From the NCBI RefSeq assembly GCF_022179185.1, contig NZ_BPQJ01000026.1:1-64000 (forward strand): a DNA stretch of 64,000 nt. Direction: 5' to 3'. A model generated the notes under the pieces. It was given only the letters and a program-made list of their open reading frames with translations, made no database searches and was not told the DNA's origin. This document shows positions 59,907 through 64,000 of the stretch, piece after piece (positions within the stretch are counted from its first letter, which is position 1; each line of letters starts with the position of its first letter). The translations under genes were made by a program, and so were the position numbers. The stretch comes from Methylobacterium frigidaeris. GTDB taxonomy: Bacteria; Pseudomonadota; Alphaproteobacteria; Rhizobiales; Beijerinckiaceae.

Positions 59907-62095
59907 CAGAAGCGCACCGAGACGGTGCCGGTGAACCGGCGCGGCGCCCCCGGATAGACCCGCAGCGCACTGAGCGAGCTCTCATAATAGGTGGCGTCGA
60001 ACACGTTCTCGACGTTGAGGCCGAACCGGACGTTCTCCCACCGGTAATAGGCCAGCGCATCGACCGCGATGGTGCCCGGCAGCCGGAAGCCGCTGCCGGC
60101 GGCATCGCCCGCCCGCTCGCCGACGGCGCGCACGCCGCCGCCGATCCCGAAGCCCTTCCAGGGGCCCTCCTGCACCTCGTGCACCGCGAGCAGGCTGCCC
60201 GAGTGGCGCGGCACGTTGATGAGCGGGGCACCGACCGGCAGGACGTTGTCCTTGGTGACGACCGCGTCGGCGAAGACGTAGCCGGCCAGGATCTTGATCT
60301 CCGGCGAGAGCTGGCCGGCGGCCGTGACCTCGAACCCCTGGCTCCGCACCGCGCCGGCGGCGAGCGAGAACCCGGGGTTGTTGGGGTCGGGCGTCAGCAC
60401 GTTCTGCCGCTCGACCCGGAAGGCGGCGCCGGTGAGGCTCAGCGCGCCCCCGAACAGGTCGAGCTTCGTGCCGACCTCGTAGCCGAGGCCGGTCTCCGGC
60501 GCGAAGGGCCCCCCGAGCGAGGCGGCGAAGGCGTCGGGTCCGGTATTCGGCCGGAAGCTCGTGCCGACATTGGCGTAGAGCGAGAGCTCCGGCAGCGGCT
60601 GGTAGACGAGGCCGGCGCGGGGCGAGGCGGCGAAATATGTCTGGTCGGTCCGAACACCGGTGGTCCGCTCCCGGAACGACTGCTCGAAGAAGTCGAAGCG
60701 CGCGCCGACGAGGGCCTTCCATTCCGGGCTGAGCGCAATCTGGTCCTGCGCGTAGAGTGCGGTGTTGGTGAGCTGCTCGAAGCCGTTGGTCTGGAAGGCG
60801 TAAGGTGGAGCCTGACGGCCGTAGACCGGAGCGTAGATGTCCAGGGTGTAGGGATTTTGGCGGAAACGGGAGCGGACCTGCTGGTAGCGAGCATCGGTGC
60901 TCTCGCGCTCGAAGCCGAGGAGCAGGGTGTGGCCGATCCCGGCGGTGTCGAAGCGCCCGACCAGCTCGGCCTGGCCGATCGCCACGTCCCAGCGGTAGTT
61001 GCGCAGGTTGCGATCGCGCAGGACCGTGCGGTTGTCGGGGCTAAGCCCCCGCACCTCCACCGCCTCGCCGGTGAGCGAGCCGGTGTTGACGTAGGTGGCG
61101 AGCCGCATCTGCCAATCGGCGTTGAAGCGGTGGTCGACCCGCACCTGCATCGTGTCGCTGGATTGGTGGATGCTCTGTCCCGGCTCGCCGAGGAAGCGGG
61201 AGATCGGCAGGAATCCGAGCTGCCTGTTGATCGCGATGACGCCGCGGTCGAACACGGTGCGATTGCGCAGGAACTCGGTCTCGACGGTCACCTTCGTGTC
61301 GGGCGTGACCTGCCAGCTCACCACCGGGGCGACGAGGAGGCGGTCGCCATCGACGAAATCGCGGAAGCTGTTCTGGCGCCCGGCCGCGAGGTTGAAGCGG
61401 TAGAGGAGCGTGCCGTCCTCGTTGAGCGCGCCGCCGGAATCGACCGTGCCGCGGACCTGCTCGAACGAGCCCCACAGCCCGCCCATCTCGACGAAGCGCT
61501 CCGCAGTCGGCTGCTTGGTGATGATGTTGACGAGGCCGCCCGGATCGCTGCGCCCGAACAGGCCGCCGCCCGGACCTTTCAGCACCTCGATCCGCTCGAT
61601 GTTCTGGGTGTCCTGCTGAGGCGGGAACCCGCGGGCGAGGGGGAAGCCGTTCTTGTAGATCTCGGCGGTCGCCACCCCGCGCACGGCGTAGCCGAGGGGC
61701 GAGAGGCCGCCGAAATTGTTCTGCTGCACGATGCCCGGCGTGTAGGCGAGAACCTGCTCGGCCCGCGTCGCCGCGAGATCGGTGATGACCTCGCGCGGGG
61801 CGACGGTGACGACCTGCGGCACGTCGCGCTGGGGCGTGTCGGTCTTGGTGCTGCTGACGGCCCGGTCGGCTCGGAAGCCCGGGGTCGGGCCGATGAGGCC
61901 GATCGTGCCGGCGGCTTTGGAGGAGAGCGCCGGGAGCACCGGCGCGGCGGGACGGGGGCCCTCTACCACGACCTCGTCGAGGGCGATCGTCTCCTGTCCC
62001 TGTGCGGCTTTGGCCGCGAGTCCGAACGCCAGGGCGGTCGCCAGAGCGGTCGTCAAGGCGGGTACGGGGCGGTGGAGCGGCGGACGGGTTCTCAC
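59906..62095 (-). CDS. TonB-dependent receptor (siderophore-type), cobalamin-controlled
   Basis: A 729-residue outer-membrane transporter. A signal sequence (ATALAFGLAAKAAQGQ) is followed by a TonB-box-like ETIALDEVVVEG, the plug domain (VPQVVTVAPREVITDLAATR, ERIEVLKGPGGGLFGRSDPG, GLVNIITKQP) and a 22-strand barrel ending in an aromatic Phe (GTVSVRF). The sequence type is that of siderophore receptors, but a cobalamin riboswitch lies upstream, so it more likely imports cobalamin or another corrinoid. GTG at 62095 was chosen because longer frames read through the riboswitch. Confidence 0.9.
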   Translation of the reverse strand: MRTRPPLHRPVPALTTALATALAFGLAAKAAQGQETIALDEVVVEGPRPAAPVLPALSSKAAGTIGLIGPTPGFRADRAVSSTKTDTPQRDVPQVVTVAPREVITDLAATRAEQVLAYTPGIVQQNNFGGLSPLGYAVRGVATAEIYKNGFPLARGFPPQQDTQNIERIEVLKGPGGGLFGRSDPGGLVNIITKQPTAERFVEMGGLWGSFEQVRGTVDSGGALNEDGTLLYRFNLAAGRQNSFRDFVDGDRLLVAPVVSWQVTPDTKVTVETEFLRNRTVFDRGVIAINRQLGFLPISRFLGEPGQSIHQSSDTMQVRVDHRFNADWQMRLATYVNTGSLTGEAVEVRGLSPDNRTVLRDRNLRNYRWDVAIGQAELVGRFDTAGIGHTLLLGFERESTDARYQQVRSRFRQNPYTLDIYAPVYGRQAPPYAFQTNGFEQLTNTALYAQDQIALSPEWKALVGARFDFFEQSFRERTTGVRTDQTYFAASPRAGLVYQPLPELSLYANVGTSFRPNTGPDAFAASLGGPFAPETGLGYEVGTKLDLFGGALSLTGAAFRVERQNVLTPDPNNPGFSLAAGAVRSQGFEVTAAGQLSPEIKILAGYVFADAVVTKDNVLPVGAPLINVPRHSGSLLAVHEVQEGPWKGFGIGGGVRAVGERAGDAAGSGFRLPGTIAVDALAYYRWENVRFGLNVENVFDATYYESSLSALRVYPGAPRRFTGTVSVRF

Positions 62096-62234
62096 GAAGC
62101 ACACTCGATGTTGCTGCGCGATGCGGTCCGGGTGAGCGGCAGGCCGCGCCCGCGCAGAACGCGCGGCGACAGCCCGAGCGCTCCCCCGGGCCGCACCGCC
62201 CGCGGGACGTGACTGCGCCAGTGAGGCGCGGGCG

Positions 62235-62440
62235 CAAGGCAGGTCTCCTGGCTCGCGGATCGCCAGTCCCGCCTGGCCTTCCCGGTGCGGAGCACCAGTG
62301 ACCGTCGGCGGCGGGACCTCTCCGCTCACAGTTGCGGGGGCAGCCTCGGCCTCGCCCCGGATGCCGTGGCACCCGACGGGCTCACCGAGTTCCCTCTTCG
62401 CCCACGGGCTGGCGCCCGGGGAACCTTGGCTGCCGCATCC
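62235..62440 (-). ncRNA. Cobalamin (AdoCbl) riboswitch
   Basis: On the minus strand the order of conserved parts matches the cobalamin element: AGGGAACTCGGTGAG near the 5' end, GGTGCCACGGC, the B12 box GCTGCCCCCGCAACTGTGAG (about 62325-62344), CACTGG, GGGAAGGC, and the 3' signature GCCAGGAGACCTGCC (62238-62252). It lies about 140 bp before the receptor GTG. Binding of adenosylcobalamin would reduce expression of the receptor operon. Confidence 0.93.
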
Positions 62441-62542
62441 ATGGCAGGCCACCCGCCGTGGAGCAACATCGAGAAACGCAATGTAATAATGTTGCCGTCC
62501 CTGTGTCCACAGGAACACACCGGTTAAGGAGACGCCCCGGCC

Positions 62543-63484
62543 CTATTCGCCGCGCAGGAAGGAAGCCGTGGCGGGGTGGAGCCAGCTCGCCGGAACCGCC
62601 GCCGCGAGGTCGCGGGGGTCGCTCGGCCGCTCATGGGCCAAGCGCCGGGCGAGGGCCGGCTTCGCCTTGTCGATCGCCGCGACGAGGCGGGTGACGGAGG
62701 CCGGGTCGAGGCCGGGCTTGCCGAGGACGAAGCTCCAGGACCCCACAGTCTCGATCGCCTCGGCCTGGCCCGGGAAGGTGCCGGGCGGGACGGTGATGCG
62801 CCGCAGGGACGGGCTCGCCGCCAGGATCGCCGGGATCGCCGTCGCGGAGGGACCGAGGAAGCGGGCCCCGCCCGGTCCCTCGGCCATGGCCCGGAAGCCC
62901 GGCCAGCCGGTGCCACCGCCGAACAGGGCCGCGGCTTGGCCCGCGCGCACCATCGCCGGACCGTCGCCCGCATGGTCGAGGAGGATCGGTCGGATGTCGC
63001 GCTCGGGGTCGATTCCTGAGCCGCGCAGCACGGTCCGGCCCATGGCGGTGAGGCCGGAGCTCCGCGTGCCGAGGGCCACCGGCCGCCCGCGCAGGTCGTC
63101 GATGCTGCGCGCCGGGCTGTCGGCCGGCACCACGAACAGGCCGGGCGCGGCGTAGACCGGGGCGACCACCGTCACGGCCGGCGGCGTCCCCTGCCCCGAG
63201 AGCGCCTCGTAGGCGTACTCGCCCTGGACGAGGCCGAGATCGACGTGTCCCTCGCGCAGGAGAATCAGGTTCTCGGTCGAGCCCTTGCTGGCGCGCAGCT
63301 CCAGGGTGAGGTCTGGATCCACCTCCCGGATCGCCGCCGCCAGCGCCGCGCCATAGGCCGGAAACCCGCCTCCGGGCGTCGCGGTGGCGAGCACGAGGTG
63401 CAGGGGTTCGGCGGCGTGGGACGCCGGTATCGCGGTGAGGAGGGCGATGCAGGAGGCGGCGGCGATCAGCCACTGTCTGAGCAT
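62543..63484 (-). CDS. TAXI-family TRAP transporter solute-binding protein
   Basis: A 313-residue periplasmic protein with a signal peptide (MLRQWLIAAASCIALLTAIP). It shows LVLATATPGGGFPAYGAALA, LRASKGSTENLILLREGHVD and LGLVQGEYAYEAL, the pattern of TAXI/NMT1-like binding proteins for tripartite or ABC-type importers. No membrane component lies in the window, so its transporter partner and substrate are unknown. It ends before the riboswitch and is transcribed separately. Confidence 0.85.
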   Translation of the reverse strand: MLRQWLIAAASCIALLTAIPASHAAEPLHLVLATATPGGGFPAYGAALAAAIREVDPDLTLELRASKGSTENLILLREGHVDLGLVQGEYAYEALSGQGTPPAVTVVAPVYAAPGLFVVPADSPARSIDDLRGRPVALGTRSSGLTAMGRTVLRGSGIDPERDIRPILLDHAGDGPAMVRAGQAAALFGGGTGWPGFRAMAEGPGGARFLGPSATAIPAILAASPSLRRITVPPGTFPGQAEAIETVGSWSFVLGKPGLDPASVTRLVAAIDKAKPALARRLAHERPSDPRDLAAAVPASWLHPATASFLRGE

Positions 63485-63529
63485 TGTTTCTTGTCCTGCA
63501 TCCTCGCTACGGCTTTGCCACCCGCCATG

Positions 63530-63562
63530 TCATTCCGGGCTCCGCTGCGCGGCCCTGGAATA
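63530..63562. repeat. Dispersed palindrome, TCATTCCGGG family, inverted copy
   Basis: TCATTCCGGGC and GCCCTGGAATA arms around TCCGCTGCGCGG, the inverted form of the element at 33615-33648. It lies between the SGNH and TAXI genes. Confidence 0.6.
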
Positions 63563-63598
63563 ACGTGGCGAGTGCGAAAAACGTCGCGAGACGGCGCT

Positions 63599-64000
63599 CT
63601 AATTCGCCGGCACAGGCGTTGCCGGCACAGGCGCCACGTCCGGCTGGAGCAGCGACACGGTGATCGCCCGGGTGACGTGCTCGGCCATGCAGCGATAGCC
63701 CAGATCGGCCAGGCGGAAGCCGGCGCCGGACTGCGCCGTGTCGCCCTTGAGGGCGCTGATCGCCCGTCCGGCGAGGTAGCGCATCGCCTCGTAGCGCTGG
63801 ACCAGGGGCACCTGCTCGCGCTCGGCGACTTTCTGGATCGCCTGGACGAACTGGCGGTAATAGTCGTCCTTGGCGAGGCTCGCGGTGTATTGCGGATCGA
63901 CCAGCACCACGTCGATGCCGTGCGACTTGATCCAGGCCACGGTCTCGGCGAGGGATTGCGCGAAGTCCTCGATGTCGACGCGGGCCAGCGCGTCGTTGCC
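63599..64000 (-). CDS. SGNH/GDSL hydrolase, C-terminal part (truncated by window end)
   Basis: The last ~133 residues of a protein whose gene continues beyond 64000. Visible are GNDAL at the edge (SGNH block III Asn), DVVLVDPQYTASLAKDDYY, and a C-terminal region with AEHVTRAI that may hold the catalytic His. The end is a Pro/Val/Ala tail. SGNH hydrolases of this type often deacetylate envelope polysaccharides or act as lipases; the active-site Ser lies outside the window. Confidence 0.75.
   Translation of the reverse strand, partial: GNDALARVDIEDFAQSLAETVAWIKSHGIDVVLVDPQYTASLAKDDYYRQFVQAIQKVAEREQVPLVQRYEAMRYLAGRAISALKGDTAQSGAGFRLADLGYRCMAEHVTRAITVSLLQPDVAPVPATPVPAN

Noticed and set aside
62096..62518. 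N-terminal extension of the TonB receptor to 870 residues
   Set aside because: The added segment translates the cobalamin riboswitch and its expression platform; a signal peptide begins at the GTG at 62095.
62470..62520. AT-rich inverted sequence upstream of the riboswitch as a Fur or Irr box
   Set aside because: It contains AATGTAATAATGTTG, but no match to Fur, RirA or Irr consensus was close enough to call; it is probably just the promoter region.

Overview
The window is a GC-rich (roughly 70%) chromosomal segment of an alphaproteobacterium, most likely a member of Methylobacteriaceae. The pointers are a phasin gene close to clpS-clpA, an ergothioneine egtB-egtD pair, minCDE, a ubiA / rsmE / GCS2-ligase neighbourhood, a DUF6101 gene, and many conserved small alphaproteobacterial families (DUF1674, DUF6481, DUF2490). 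Genes sit in short operons on both strands. I saw no rRNA, tRNA, insertion sequence, integrase or CRISPR array. Intergenic DNA carries several families of short dispersed palindromes. Many genes use GTG or TTG starts.

Region by region. 0-7.8 kb: a secreted His-rich protein, hrcA, a solitary SF2 helicase, a TerB-like DUF533 protein, and minCDE preceded by a large inverted repeat with a CtrA-like box. 7.8-12.6 kb: the most unusual locus, built around a 1010-residue protein. That protein joins an N-acetylmuramoyl-L-alanine amidase, a DUF2272 peptidase-like domain, a GH108/muramidase-like domain with a peptidoglycan-binding motif, and a chymotrypsin-fold serine protease. A 92-residue gene downstream resembles the segment that precedes the protease domain. 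Divergent from them lies a membrane-anchored cysteine-peptidase-like gene coupled to a holin-like gene. 12.6-20.5 kb: a small DMT transporter, a Gfo/Idh/MocA oxidoreductase, two glycosyltransferases (GT4 and WecB/TagA/CpsF), a convergent secreted beta-helix protein and an exported alpha/beta hydrolase.

20.9-33.5 kb: rpsD with a clear terminator, an alpha/beta hydrolase, murI, egtB-egtD followed by VWA and J-domain genes, a D,D-carboxypeptidase with a SPOR domain, the phasin with a twin-operator promoter, and clpS-clpA. 33.9-43.3 kb: an inositol-phosphatase-family gene, DUF6101, ubiA, rsmE, a GCS2 ligase, a urate module (purine permease, uricase, VOC protein) and an extended RNase HI. 43.5-52 kb: an MHYT hybrid histidine kinase with an in-frame 15-bp minisatellite in its ATPase domain, an aldo/keto reductase, a diguanylate cyclase, a heparinase-like protein and rsmB.

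52-64 kb: small conserved genes (SDHAF4-like, PH domain, cupin), an L,D-transpeptidase, an Old Yellow Enzyme, a cold-shock gene with an AT-rich leader, DUF6481, DUF2490, and an overlapping operon of a TonB-dependent receptor, an 80-residue protein and a DUF1624 membrane protein. A cobalamin riboswitch stands before that operon, so this siderophore-type receptor is probably a corrinoid transporter. The window ends in a TAXI-type solute-binding protein and a truncated SGNH hydrolase gene. Cell-envelope functions recur throughout: murI, the D,D-carboxypeptidase, the L,D-transpeptidase, the glycosyltransferases, minCDE and the multi-hydrolase locus.
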